Source of the DNA: a virus
Strand: one strand, 5' to 3'
DNA length: 41,751 nucleotides
Virus record (IMG/VR): IMGVR_UViG_3300031963_000335
Span: 1-41,751 of that record
The translations under genes were made by a program, and so were the position numbers. The notes beneath the pieces are model-generated. The model saw only the letters and a program-made list of their open reading frames with translations. It had not been told where the DNA came from and made no database searches. This document shows, piece by piece, positions 7,041 to 16,322 of the stretch. The number at the start of each line of letters is the position of its first letter. Within the stretch, counting starts at the first letter, position 1.

Positions 7041-7994
7041 ATGGCAACCAGCGGCACGTATTCATTCGGGGTTACGAAGTACGACATCGTACGTCAAGCC
7101 ATGCTGAATATCGGCAAGCTGGACCCTGCCGAGCAGCCCACAGCCAATGAGATGCAGGACTGCACATTCATGCTGAACATGATGTGCAAGCAGTGGATGG
7201 GGAAAACTGACTTCGCCCCCGGCCTCAAGGTATGGACGCGCAAGCGCGGGCACCTGCTACTCAGCAACACCACGGGCGTCTACATCATTGGCCCCACCGC
7301 GCAGGGCTGGACTAATGACCTAACCACTACTGCCACGACTGCTGCTGCCCTAGCTGCTGCTACGGCAGTTGTGGTGGACAGTGTGGTGGGGATCACTACG
7401 GCGAACACGGTTGCCGTGTACTTGGACAGTGGAGCCCTGCATTACTCTGGCGTTAGCAGTGTGGTGGGCAGCACGGTTAACCTGACGGCTGCGTTGCCCA
7501 GCAGCGCAGCGAGTGGGAACACGGTGTTTGCCTACTCTGTAGCTGCTCAGAACCCCAAGGATATTGAGACTGCCGTGCTGCGGGACGTCAATAACACGGA
7601 CAGTCCCCTGGGCATTATGACCGTGCAGGATTACGACTATCTGCCCAACAAGGCGGACCCACTGTACGCTGGCGACCCAAGCGGCATCTACTTTGAGCGT
7701 GGTCTAGGCACGAGCCGCGTCTATACAGACGTTGGCAGTGCCATCGACACGCGCAGCCATATCGTCATCACGTACCAGGAGCCCATCCAGGACATGACAG
7801 TGAACGCCGACGCCCCGTACTACCCGCAGGAGTGGTATCTGGCGCTGTGCTGGGGGCTTACGGAGCAGATTGCCCCCATGTTCAAGGCTAACTGGACCCC
7901 AAAGATGGAGTCGCTTAAGAACACTGCACTGACTATTGCTCGGCAAGGTGACGCAGAGCAGAGCACGCTGTACTTCCAGCCTGGGGAAGAGTAA
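7041..7994 (+). CDS. P22 gp4-like head-to-tail adaptor / DNA stabilisation protein
   Basis: The 317-residue protein opens with a helical region containing KYDIVRQAMLNIGKLDPAE, then MLNMMCKQW, typical of P22 gp4-like tail accessory factors. A Thr/Ala/Val-rich beta insert (about 88-170) follows, then a C-terminal helical part (YPQEWYLALCWGLTEQIAP). Such proteins form the ring under the portal that begins tail assembly and keeps DNA in the head. The following gp10-like gene, joined by TAATG, repeats the P22 order 4-10-26 and strengthens the call. Confidence 0.75.
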   Translation: MATSGTYSFGVTKYDIVRQAMLNIGKLDPAEQPTANEMQDCTFMLNMMCKQWMGKTDFAPGLKVWTRKRGHLLLSNTTGVYIIGPTAQGWTNDLTTTATTAAALAAATAVVVDSVVGITTANTVAVYLDSGALHYSGVSSVVGSTVNLTAALPSSAASGNTVFAYSVAAQNPKDIETAVLRDVNNTDSPLGIMTVQDYDYLPNKADPLYAGDPSGIYFERGLGTSRVYTDVGSAIDTRSHIVITYQEPIQDMTVNADAPYYPQEWYLALCWGLTEQIAPMFKANWTPKMESLKNTALTIARQGDAEQSTLYFQPGEE

Positions 7995-9520
7995 TGCGTA
8001 CGATTCCGCTCTTTGGTACGGGCATCCGCGCCATATCGGACATCGTCACTCGGCAGCGCAGACTCAACTGCCTGTACGACATCCGCAAAGACCAAGACCG
8101 CTCCGCCGTGGTGCTGCTGGGCACCCCCGGCAGCGTGCTATGGACCACACTACCCACCACCCCCGTGCGGGGGTGGCACGTCATTGGTACCACGCTGTAC
8201 GTGGTGGCCGGGAGCGTGCTGTATAGTGTGGACACCGCTGGGGCGTACACGCAGCTTGCGACCGGCATCTCCGGCAGTGGGCGCGTCGAGTTTGCGGACA
8301 ATAGCCTACAGCTCATCCTCGTAACAGGTGGTCCCGGCTACGTCTACACGGTGAGCAGTGGTGCGCTCACCAGCATTACTACTACATTCTTCCCCACGGG
8401 TGCGACGTCTGTAATCTTTCTCAACGGAAGATTCATAGTCAACAAGCCCGGGACGCGTGAGTTTTACGTCAGTGCTTTACTTGACGGACTTGTGTGGACG
8501 TATCTGGGGTCCTTGCCAATCTTCGGCACCAAGGAAAACAATAGTGACCTGCTACTGCGCGTCGGCAACTTGAACGGCACCCTGGTGCTCTGGGGCCAGC
8601 AGTCTACTGAGTTTTGGCAGGACGTTGGCTCTGTCCCCCTACCGTACCAGCGCATTACCGGAGCCACTCAGAGCTGGGGCCTAGCCGCTGATCTCTCTTC
8701 TGTAGAGGTGGGCAACACCTACATTTTTCTGGGCTACGCGCCCGACGGTGGCATTTCCGCTATCCGGCTCAACGGCTACGCACCTGAGGAAATTAGCGAC
8801 TCAGACCTCAACACTCTGTTTTCCTCGTTCTCGCGGGTGGACGATGCAGTCGCGTTCACCTACACGGTGTACGGACACCCCATCTGGCAAATAACCTTCC
8901 CCACAGAAAATAGGTCATTCGCCTACGATACTAAGACCGCCATATGGCACGAGGCGCAGACAGGCGTAGCCGAGCAGGCGCGGCACTTTGCACAGTACGG
9001 CATTACCTTCAATGGTAGAAACTACGTTAGCGACACCACTAGCGGAGCCCTGTATCTACTAGACATCAATACATACACCGACACAGACACCCCAATCAAG
9101 CGGCAGGTTGTCACCCGCCATGTGCGGAACCAGGGCAACGAGTTTGGAATCTCCGAGCTGTTCCTTGACTTTGAGACCGGTATTGGCCTTAGTGGACTGG
9201 ACCCGCTTGGTTTCTACGGTCTCCTGCTAACTGAGGTGGGTGACTTCCTAGTAACAGAGGCAGGCTCCTACATTGAGGTTGAGCAGGCCACCATTGCGGG
9301 ATTGGATCCACGCGTGATGCTGCGCATCTCCAGAGACGGTGGGCGCACATTTGGCAACGAGCGTTTGGTGCCCCTTGGCAAGCTGGGAGCCTACACCACG
9401 CGGGTGATGTTGCGCCGCCTTGGCTCCGCACGGGACCTTGTTGTGCAGATTACCGTAGTGGACCCTGTGAAATTTGTACTCGCCTCTGGCAGTGTTGACA
9501 TTGAGGGTGGAGATGACTAG
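7994..9520 (+). CDS. P22 gp10-like tail hub / packaged DNA stabilisation protein
   Basis: The 508-residue product is nearly all beta, with repeated short strands (GWHVIGTTLYVVAGSVLYSV, GRFIVNKPGTREFYVSAL, YTVYGHPIWQITF). This is the pattern of P22 gp10-like tail hub proteins, which plug onto the gp4 ring and receive the tailspikes and needle. Its length is close to that of P22 gp10 (about 470). Directly after it comes a tail-needle candidate, in the P22 order. Residues 150-330 contain the best matches from memory, including WGQQSTEFWQDVG. Confidence 0.75.
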   Translation: MRTIPLFGTGIRAISDIVTRQRRLNCLYDIRKDQDRSAVVLLGTPGSVLWTTLPTTPVRGWHVIGTTLYVVAGSVLYSVDTAGAYTQLATGISGSGRVEFADNSLQLILVTGGPGYVYTVSSGALTSITTTFFPTGATSVIFLNGRFIVNKPGTREFYVSALLDGLVWTYLGSLPIFGTKENNSDLLLRVGNLNGTLVLWGQQSTEFWQDVGSVPLPYQRITGATQSWGLAADLSSVEVGNTYIFLGYAPDGGISAIRLNGYAPEEISDSDLNTLFSSFSRVDDAVAFTYTVYGHPIWQITFPTENRSFAYDTKTAIWHEAQTGVAEQARHFAQYGITFNGRNYVSDTTSGALYLLDINTYTDTDTPIKRQVVTRHVRNQGNEFGISELFLDFETGIGLSGLDPLGFYGLLLTEVGDFLVTEAGSYIEVEQATIAGLDPRVMLRISRDGGRTFGNERLVPLGKLGAYTTRVMLRRLGSARDLVVQITVVDPVKFVLASGSVDIEGGDD

Positions 9521-10274
9521 CCCCCCACCATTACAAATTCCCATAGCTAACTCCTCAGGCGCGTTGACGTCGGCTTGGTTGGCGTGGTTTAGTCAGCTTG
9601 CTACGTCTAGCGCGGGTGTTGAAGATACTGACTACGCCAAGGCACCCGACATAGGGGCTGCGCTGGCTGCACTCACTATGGCGCTGGCTACTGCGGCTCA
9701 GGAGAGCCAGACACTGCCTACCGTTGCCACGGTTGACCAAATCGCACAGCTAGAAGCCGAAGTACAGGCACTGGCGCTGGCACCCGCGTACACTCCGCAA
9801 CGTGAGTTCAAGCGGTCGCGCTACGGGTCTTTTTACAGCACCGCCACGCAAACCGCGACGACCATCAACACGGCCACCGAGGTAACGCTGAACACCACGG
9901 ACCTGTCATCCGGCGTGTTCCTGAGCGGTTCCCCGCAGTCGCGCATCAACGTGGACACGGACGGAATTTACAACCTGCAACTGTCCGTTCAATTCGACAA
10001 GACGAGTGGCGGCACCGCAGAGCTTTACATCTGGTTTCGCAAGAATGGTGTGGACGTCACTGACTCTGCCAGTCAAATCAGAATCCAGGGCAACAACGCC
10101 GAGATTTTTTCGGCCCTGAACTACTTTTTCAGCCTCAAAGCCGGCGACTACGTCGAGATCATGTTTTCTGTAAGTGATTTGTCAGTGGAACTGCTGGCCG
10201 TGCCCGCCGCCGCTCCGCATCCGGGCATTCCGTCCATCATCGTCACCGTGTCCAACAACATCAACTCTCACTAA
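9513..10274 (+). CDS. Tail needle / fibre protein with C1q/TNF-like knob
   Basis: I place the start at the ATG that overlaps the gp10-like stop, behind GAGGGTGG, giving 253 residues. The N-terminus has a short PIANSSGALTSAWLAWFSQL segment common in phage fibre proteins. A short helical stretch (about 70-90, DQIAQLEAEVQAL) can trimerise. Residues 100-250 read as a jelly-roll of the C1q/TNF type: IYNLQLSVQF, LYIWFRKNG, FFSLKAGDYVEIMF. Its position after gp10 is where P22-like phages encode the tail needle gp26, and some needles end in a TNF-like knob. It could instead be a head fibre. Confidence 0.6.
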   Translation: MTSPPPLQIPIANSSGALTSAWLAWFSQLATSSAGVEDTDYAKAPDIGAALAALTMALATAAQESQTLPTVATVDQIAQLEAEVQALALAPAYTPQREFKRSRYGSFYSTATQTATTINTATEVTLNTTDLSSGVFLSGSPQSRINVDTDGIYNLQLSVQFDKTSGGTAELYIWFRKNGVDVTDSASQIRIQGNNAEIFSALNYFFSLKAGDYVEIMFSVSDLSVELLAVPAAAPHPGIPSIIVTVSNNINSH

Positions 10275-10291
10275 GACTGGGGAACCCCGCC

Positions 10292-12406
10292 ATGGCCAGC
10301 TTGACTCCCACCCCCAAAATCCAGTTTTTTGACGCTAACGGCAACCCCCTGGTCGGCGGCAAGCTGTACACGTACTCAGCAGGTGCGCTCACCCCCCAGA
10401 CCACGTATGTTGATCAGGCACAGACCGCTGCCAACACCAACCCCGTAATTCTTGACAGCCGTGGGGAAGCCAACGTGTGGCTCCCTGCTGCGAGCTACAA
10501 GTTCAGGCTTACGGACTCTAACGACTCTGAGATTTGGACCGTAGACAACGTGGTGACCGACGAAGCGGCTGTGTCCTCAGCACTTTCTCAGCCAGGGGGA
10601 TCTTCGCTCGTAGGCTTCATTCAGGCTGGCACCGGCGCAGTCACACGCACGGCGCAGAGCAAAATGCGAGAGGTGGTGAGCGTGCTAGATTTTGGCGCGG
10701 TGGGCGATGGGGTGGCCGATGACACGGCGGCGATTCAGGCGGCGTTTGCGGCATCAAGCGGCAAAAGAGTGGTTTTCCCAACGGGGTCTTACCTCGTGAA
10801 CGCTGCCGTCACTACTGCGTCCAGTGACATTGAAATTGATTTTGGAACATCCAGAATTCTGAACACGGTCGCGCTGCCTATTGTTGTGATATACGGCGAA
10901 GACTCAAACGCAATCTTCAACTTCACCGGCAATCGGGTACGGGTCAGCGGAGGATATTTTCTCAATGGCTTGAGTGAGGGCATCCGTATTACTGGTGTCT
11001 TTGCTGGTGGAGACACCTACACAGGAGCGGGCTACACAAAAGACCATTTCGTCAATGGCTGCTTGTTCGACAACTGGGACGGCAACAGTGTCCAGATTCG
11101 ATTTTTCAAAGGCGCAACGATTTCCAATGTGCGCGTAAAAAACAAAGGATCAGGTGACGCAACATCGCATCACTCGGAAGTTGCTTTCAAATACGGAACG
11201 GATGCCAAGTGGTTGGGTAATTCTGTCGAGTTTTCTGATTATGGTGGCGCAATCTACGGGTTGTATGTCGGAAATTTTGTTGTCGAAGGGAATTACGGGT
11301 ATACGACAAATTCACTAGCTCCGCAAAGCAACCTTCCATTTTACTTCTCGTTTTGCGAAAACGGCATCATAAATGGGAATATCGGATACGCCATTGATGG
11401 CGGCTTGGCGCTTAAAGGTAGTCATGGCGCTCGCCTTAGCGTTTCCAATAACCGGTTTGAGAATACTGGCGCTGGCACTGACCCTTACGCCTGCATTTTC
11501 ATGCAAGGCGTTGACGGCTTCAGCATCATCGGCAACCACTGCAAGGGCTACGCGCAGCATGTGATTCGCTGTTCAAACCACCCTTCTGCGCCAGCGTCAA
11601 ACTCCAGGAACGGCCTGATTGCCGACAACGACATCATTGCGCTGTTGAATGGAACCAGTCGCACGGTGGGCGATGGCATCTACTGCGCGCAGGACACGGC
11701 GCTGACACGAGGCGGCATTGTCATTACCGGGAATCGTTTGGTCGATGGCTCAATCTACGTTGACCGCTTTGGTGGCGTAGATGTTCCGCAGTCTCGCGTG
11801 ACTGGTAACACATTGACCTTCACGGATGACCCCAACACATCTGGCGCGTGCATCTGGACTACCACCTGTTATGGGCTCAACGTGTCTGACAACTGGGTAC
11901 ACGTTGATGATGTGACCGTTGAAGCGAAAGTCGGTATCCGAAATACAGGCGGCACATATGTGTCTTTGGCGAACAACTATGTGTCTTTTGTTGGAAACGG
12001 TGTTGCGGGATCTGTCTCGTACTTGCAGGACGGTTCGCCTACCGCAAACACTGTCTATTGGGAAAATAACCGCCAGATGCGAGCTGAAACTCCGTTTTCT
12101 GGCCCAACTGTTTCAAGGACCGAGCGTGTTTCTGCGGATTATGGAAACGCCGACGCCATACTTTATGTTGGCGATCCCATAACCTCCATCTGGAACACTG
12201 CATTGACTGGAAATCGATCTGCTGGACTAGACACAACTGGTGCGTACAACGGTGCAAAATTTCGCATCGTTCGCACCGCCGCTGCGACTGGCGCGTTTAA
12301 TTTGAACGTCGGGACCGGCCCGTTGAAGGCGCTTGCAGCAGGTCAATGGTGCGATGTTGAGTACAACGGTTCTAGCTGGATATTGTCTGCCTTTGGTTCA
12401 CTATGA
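10292..12406 (+). CDS. Tailspike with head-binding and pectate-lyase-type beta-helix domains
   Basis: The 704-residue protein has three visible parts. Residues 1-90 form a head-binding domain with PKIQFFDANGNPLVGGKLYT and later VWLPAASYKFRL, as in many short-tailed phage spikes. Residues 126-165 hold the pectate-lyase-3 opening VVSVLDFGAVGDGVADD, then FPTGSYLV. The region to about 600 shows repeated beta-helix rungs (ISNVRVKN, GLIADNDI, ITGNRLVDG). A short C-terminal domain ends SWILSAFGSL. Tailspikes bind and often cleave the host O-antigen or capsule. The helix region is AT-richer than its neighbours, consistent with exchange of the receptor-binding part. Confidence 0.85.
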   Translation: MASLTPTPKIQFFDANGNPLVGGKLYTYSAGALTPQTTYVDQAQTAANTNPVILDSRGEANVWLPAASYKFRLTDSNDSEIWTVDNVVTDEAAVSSALSQPGGSSLVGFIQAGTGAVTRTAQSKMREVVSVLDFGAVGDGVADDTAAIQAAFAASSGKRVVFPTGSYLVNAAVTTASSDIEIDFGTSRILNTVALPIVVIYGEDSNAIFNFTGNRVRVSGGYFLNGLSEGIRITGVFAGGDTYTGAGYTKDHFVNGCLFDNWDGNSVQIRFFKGATISNVRVKNKGSGDATSHHSEVAFKYGTDAKWLGNSVEFSDYGGAIYGLYVGNFVVEGNYGYTTNSLAPQSNLPFYFSFCENGIINGNIGYAIDGGLALKGSHGARLSVSNNRFENTGAGTDPYACIFMQGVDGFSIIGNHCKGYAQHVIRCSNHPSAPASNSRNGLIADNDIIALLNGTSRTVGDGIYCAQDTALTRGGIVITGNRLVDGSIYVDRFGGVDVPQSRVTGNTLTFTDDPNTSGACIWTTTCYGLNVSDNWVHVDDVTVEAKVGIRNTGGTYVSLANNYVSFVGNGVAGSVSYLQDGSPTANTVYWENNRQMRAETPFSGPTVSRTERVSADYGNADAILYVGDPITSIWNTALTGNRSAGLDTTGAYNGAKFRIVRTAAATGAFNLNVGTGPLKALAAGQWCDVEYNGSSWILSAFGSL

Positions 12407-12663
12407 CCCCCCGCCCAGCGCCACACATCGTTAGGTGGTTTCTCCGCACCTTCGGGTACGGAGGCATCACGCTGCCGCCGCTGGGCATCTTCATCCTGGC
12501 CGAGCGCATCAACGAAGCGCCGCTCATCAGGCATGAGCAGTGCCACTGGCAGCAGGCCCAGCGGATGGGGGTGGTGCGGTGGTATGTGACATACCTGTGG
12601 GGCCTGCTGCGGCACGGCTACCGGAACAACCCGCTCGAAATCGAAGCTAGGAGAGCAGAATGA
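12403..12663 (+). CDS. Mini HExxH (zincin-like) protein
   Basis: The ATG overlaps the tailspike stop. The 86-residue product contains RHEQCHWQQAQRMG at about residues 43-56, an exact HExxH motif in a helix. A hydrophobic VVRWYVTYLWGLLRHG and then NPLEIEARRAE follow, where a Glu could be the third zinc ligand. It also has an N-terminal hydrophobic segment (GGITLPPLGIFIL). The short form resembles small phage zincin-like proteins of unknown role. It may be a peptidase or just a zinc-binding protein. Confidence 0.6.
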   Translation: MTPRPAPHIVRWFLRTFGYGGITLPPLGIFILAERINEAPLIRHEQCHWQQAQRMGVVRWYVTYLWGLLRHGYRNNPLEIEARRAE

Positions 12664-12995
12664 CAGTAATCGTAAAGGTTCTGGTCCCAGCAAAAATTGC
12701 TGAGGCTATGCAGACCACGCAGTACACCGCCACGGGCGTGACTGCGATTATTGACAAGGTGACGGCCACCAACTACAGCGCAACGGCGTCAACCATCAGC
12801 GTCAACTTGGTTACGCCGTCAGACACTGCGGGCAATCAGAATTTGATTACCAAAGCGAAGACGCTGCAACCTAGCGAAACCTACACCTTCCCCGAGCTGG
12901 TGGGGCACGTACTCGCTCCTAATGGATTTATTTCCACCCTCGCCGGCACCGCAAGCGCCATCAACTTCCGCTGTAGCGGGAGAGAGGTGTCCTAG
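12660..12995 (+). CDS. Small beta-rich virion-type protein
   Basis: The ATG overlaps the previous stop (ATGA). The 111-residue product begins MTVIVKVLVPAKIAEAMQTT and is Thr/Ala/Val-rich with alternating strands (TVTxS patterns, TYTFPELVGHVLAPNGFIS). This suggests a small all-beta domain of the kind seen in phage tail or head accessory proteins. No enzyme motif is visible. Function is unassigned. Confidence 0.6.
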   Translation: MTVIVKVLVPAKIAEAMQTTQYTATGVTAIIDKVTATNYSATASTISVNLVTPSDTAGNQNLITKAKTLQPSETYTFPELVGHVLAPNGFISTLAGTASAINFRCSGREVS

Positions 12996-13025
12996 TTGCG
13001 GCAATGGCCCCCCACGCGGTACACT
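12996..13025 (+). promoter_or_regulatory. Possible sigma70-like promoter before cupin gene
   Basis: TTGCGG and TACACT are separated by 18 bases. The second box ends 7 bases before the ATG of the cupin gene, and no Shine-Dalgarno sequence is visible there. If real, the message would be leaderless. Both boxes are only partial matches, so chance is likely. Confidence 0.2.
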
Positions 13026-13032
13026 ACCCGCT

Positions 13033-13362
13033 ATGGAACTTGTTACCCTAGAGCAAGCTGGCTGCGAAGTTACGCACCACTTTTCCAGTGGCGTATACGC
13101 CAAGGAAATATCAATCCCCGCTGGACGCACGCTGGTACAGCATCGCCACACGCACGACCACATGTCCATTCTCGCGAGTGGGCATGTAGTGGTCCAGCTT
13201 GGTGACCGCAAGCGCGAATATCACGCCCCCGCAGTAATCAACATTCCTGCGGGGCTGAGCCACTCCATCGCGTCAATTAAAGATAGTCTGTGGTACTGCA
13301 TTCATCACACGGGTGAAACAGACCCAGACAAGGTGGACGCACAACTCATCGTGGAGAACTGA
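13033..13362 (+). CDS. Cupin-domain protein
   Basis: The 109-residue product has a single cupin barrel. Motif 1 appears as HRHTHDHMSILASGHVVVQL (about 36-55) with several His that can bind a metal, and motif 2 as IPAGLSHSI (about 71-79). The start is an ATG 37 bases after the previous stop without a clear ribosome site; longer in-frame starts would lie inside the upstream gene. Cupins bind small molecules or act as metal-dependent enzymes. Its job in a phage virion block is unclear; it could be a virion protein. Confidence 0.65.
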   Translation: MELVTLEQAGCEVTHHFSSGVYAKEISIPAGRTLVQHRHTHDHMSILASGHVVVQLGDRKREYHAPAVINIPAGLSHSIASIKDSLWYCIHHTGETDPDKVDAQLIVEN

Positions 13363-13363
13363 A

Positions 13364-14314
13364 ATGCCTTTCATCGGTGCTTTACTCACGGTGGGTGGTA
13401 GCCTAATTGCTGCGGACATGGCCTCTAGCGGGGCTGAGAGCGCCGCGCAGACGCAAGCCGATGCCTCCACCCGGGCTGCTGAAATTCAAGCCGAGCAGCG
13501 CAAGCCGTGGGTTGACGCAGGTAAGGTGGCACTGGGACGGTTGGAGAGGGGGCTGGCTCCGGGTGGTGAATTTCAAGCTAAGTTCAGCATGGCCGATGCC
13601 ATGAACGCCCCCGCCATGCAGACCGCTCTTGCCACTGGCCGAGAGGCTATTGAGCAGTCCGCTGCCAGCCGGGGTGGGCTATTGACTTCTAACACCCTGG
13701 CGGGCCTTACTGACTATGGGCAGAAGGTTGGTGCCCAGTACCAGAATCAGGCGTTCAATCAGTACCTCGCGCAGCTTGAGGCTAACCTTAAGCCCATCCA
13801 GTCTCTCGCACAGGTTGGGCAGACCGAGGTGGGTCGCGTGGCGGACACTGCGTCCAACGCAGTGCTGGCTGGCGGTGGGGCGCTGGCTGGGGCTCAGGTG
13901 GCTCAGGGCAATATCTATGGCAGCGCTATCCAGGGCCTCGGCAGCACACTGGGGCAGATGAATGTGTTGAACAACTTGTTTAACCCAACGACTCCCAACG
14001 TTCCCACTGGAGGCAGTGGCCTTTCGGCACCTGGATTATCCAATCCTGCGTATTCAATCACGGGCAGCAGCACTGATTTGCTCTCTGGTGGCGTGCCTAC
14101 GCTGGGCTGGGGTACGTCTGACATGCGTGCCAAGCGGGACGCCCGCCCCGTTGGCAAAACTTTTGATGGTGAGACTATCTACGCCTACCGCATGATGGAC
14201 GACGACGAGCCACGCATGGGCGTCATGGCTCAAGACCTTGCCAGCAGCAAGCCCCAAGCCGTGCGGCGCGGACCTGCCGGGTACTTGATGGTCGATTACG
14301 ACATGGTGGGGTGA
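13364..14314 (+). CDS. Ejection-type protein with S74-like C-terminal segment
   Basis: The 316-residue product starts at an ATG two bases after the cupin stop. Residues 1-25 form a hydrophobic segment (MPFIGALLTVGGSLIAADMA). The body is Ala/Gln/Gly-rich and helical, as in P22 gp7-type ejection proteins. The C-terminus has SDMRAKRDARPVG, then GVMAQDLASS and GYLMVDYDMV. This resembles the SDxRxK...GVMAQ...VDY pattern of S74-type intramolecular chaperone ends, though much shortened. Followed by two further large Ala-rich proteins, it fits the first of an ejection-protein trio. Confidence 0.65.
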   Translation: MPFIGALLTVGGSLIAADMASSGAESAAQTQADASTRAAEIQAEQRKPWVDAGKVALGRLERGLAPGGEFQAKFSMADAMNAPAMQTALATGREAIEQSAASRGGLLTSNTLAGLTDYGQKVGAQYQNQAFNQYLAQLEANLKPIQSLAQVGQTEVGRVADTASNAVLAGGGALAGAQVAQGNIYGSAIQGLGSTLGQMNVLNNLFNPTTPNVPTGGSGLSAPGLSNPAYSITGSSTDLLSGGVPTLGWGTSDMRAKRDARPVGKTFDGETIYAYRMMDDDEPRMGVMAQDLASSKPQAVRRGPAGYLMVDYDMVG

Positions 14315-14318
14315 CCGT

Positions 14319-16322
14319 ATGGCGGTGGACTTTTCACTCTTACAGAGCGGTGCTGCTGTGCCCATGCGGGCACAGTTCACACCTGTAGACGCTACAAGCA
14401 AGCTGGAGGGCGCATACTCCCTAGCTGGTACGCTGGTCGACACGCAAGAGAAAATGCGCAGCGCACGCTCTGCACAGGCGGACCGTGAGGCCGTGCAGTC
14501 CTACCTCAAGTCTGGCGGAGACCTGTTCACCCCTCCTGGCATTGAGCGTGCCCTGTCTGAGCTCCGTGGTCGCGTAAGCCCTGAGTACTTTACCCGCCTT
14601 GGGGAGCAGGCGCAGAGACTGAAGACTGCGGACATCGATCTTCAGAAGAAAATTTCTGGGCTCAAAGAAGATGAGCTGGCCGCTTACGGCGCAGGCGTTG
14701 AGAGCGCAATGCCATTCCTCGATGCGTTGCAGAAGCAGTACGAGGCTGACTTGCAGGCCGGTGGCCCGGAGAGCGCACTGGCTAAGTTTAACGACAACCG
14801 AGCGCAGTTGCTCACGCGCATGCAGGGGCGCATGGCAGGGCCTAATACCCCCATGTTCAACGCGGAGGTGTTGCAGGGCTTGCAGACCGTTACACCGGAC
14901 GTACTCCCTGGCATGATTAGCGCCAGCAAGTACCAGACTACACAGATTAAGAATGCGATGGACGCTGCCCGCGCCCGCGCCGCCGCTACTGGGAAGACTG
15001 AGAACCTTGTTGCCCCGGACGGCAAGGTGGTAGCCAACGTCCCCGGCGTGGGGTTGGTTGACACTGCCACTGGCAACGCCTACACGGGCAACCCCGCAGA
15101 GTTGAAGCCGCTTGCCACGGGCCGTGGTGCTGCCCCCACCACGGGCCGAGATTGGGAACAGTATACTGACCCGGCTGGCAACATCTACGAAAGTAGCCGC
15201 TCCCTGCGGCAGACCGTGCAGGTCAACAAGGACGGCACGCGCACCGAGGTGCCTTCCCTGCCAGCGGATGCCTTCCGTGTTGGGAGCGTGGCCGCTGCCC
15301 GCGCTCTGGTTAAGCCGGGTGATGTGCCGGACCTCACACCTGACGAGAACGCCAAGCTGGCTGAGTTTTCCCGCGTATACGGGCGGCAGATTCCCGTGCC
15401 TAGCTTTGGCACTGGCGCAGCCGCTCGGCAGGACCGTGTGCTGTTCCTCCGTAATTTCATTGCGGACATGGCAAGCCGTGGGGAGACGCCCACGTCAGCC
15501 GGGGTGCAGGCGTCCATGGCCCGGGCGGGGCAGGAGGCGCTCAAGCGCATCACCACGCAGGACGTCATCTTGTCTGCTGGTGAGCGTGAGCTTATCGGCA
15601 TTCTGGACAAGATGGAGGCCGAGCTTAAGAAGATTGGTGGACCTGACTCCCCCATTGTCCGCCGTTACTGGAACCGCGCCGCTACTGAGATTGCGGGGGA
15701 ACCCACCTTCGCTGGCATGAATGCGCTGTACACCGCCTTTATCGACGAGGCGGCACGCGTCACCAGCGGTGCCACGGGCGCGGGCGGAACCCCCGTGGCT
15801 TACAAGCAGCTTGCTGAGCGGATGCTGGACCCCAACGTCAACCTGAGCCAGTTGCTCGCGTTTAAGCAGCCGTTCAAGGATATGATCGAGGCCCGACAGC
15901 GCGGCGTGGAGGGGGCTAAGAACCAGCTTATTACGAGCATCTCCCCGCCCCCTAAGCGGGGAGATGGTGCCACGGTGTCCCCTGGCACGCAGGCTGGCAG
16001 GGACCAAGAGCGTACCACCATTCTGCGCCGTGAGTATGACGCAGCCGTGCAGCGCATGGGCGCGTCTACAGACCCTGAAGCCCGCCGCCGTGCGATGGAG
16101 GATGTACGCTCCACGCGGGAGGAGCTCCGCCGCCTGGGCGTTACGGTGCCCCTGCCCGGAGAACCCACCGCAGCGCCTGCGCCTGCTCAGGCTGCGCCCG
16201 CAGCAAACACAGACGCAATTCAAGCCGCGCTGCGCAAAGCTGGGCGCACGTATGACCCCAACACCTTTGAGTACCGCATAGGCCCTGACGGCAGTGTGCA
16301 GCAGCGCAGAAAGGCACAGTAA
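14319..16322 (+). CDS. Internal virion / ejection protein (gp20-like position)
   Basis: The 667-residue product is Ala/Arg/Glu-rich and mostly helical. It has a long N-terminal helical region (30-200), a Gly/Thr-rich beta-like middle (about 230-320) and a helical C-terminal half with a Pro/Ala linker (APAPAQAAPAANTD). It has no enzyme motif. Its place as the second of the large helical proteins after the tailspike matches P22 gp20-type DNA-ejection proteins. The call is by position and composition. Confidence 0.55.
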   Translation: MAVDFSLLQSGAAVPMRAQFTPVDATSKLEGAYSLAGTLVDTQEKMRSARSAQADREAVQSYLKSGGDLFTPPGIERALSELRGRVSPEYFTRLGEQAQRLKTADIDLQKKISGLKEDELAAYGAGVESAMPFLDALQKQYEADLQAGGPESALAKFNDNRAQLLTRMQGRMAGPNTPMFNAEVLQGLQTVTPDVLPGMISASKYQTTQIKNAMDAARARAAATGKTENLVAPDGKVVANVPGVGLVDTATGNAYTGNPAELKPLATGRGAAPTTGRDWEQYTDPAGNIYESSRSLRQTVQVNKDGTRTEVPSLPADAFRVGSVAAARALVKPGDVPDLTPDENAKLAEFSRVYGRQIPVPSFGTGAAARQDRVLFLRNFIADMASRGETPTSAGVQASMARAGQEALKRITTQDVILSAGERELIGILDKMEAELKKIGGPDSPIVRRYWNRAATEIAGEPTFAGMNALYTAFIDEAARVTSGATGAGGTPVAYKQLAERMLDPNVNLSQLLAFKQPFKDMIEARQRGVEGAKNQLITSISPPPKRGDGATVSPGTQAGRDQERTTILRREYDAAVQRMGASTDPEARRRAMEDVRSTREELRRLGVTVPLPGEPTAAPAPAQAAPAANTDAIQAALRKAGRTYDPNTFEYRIGPDGSVQQRRKAQ

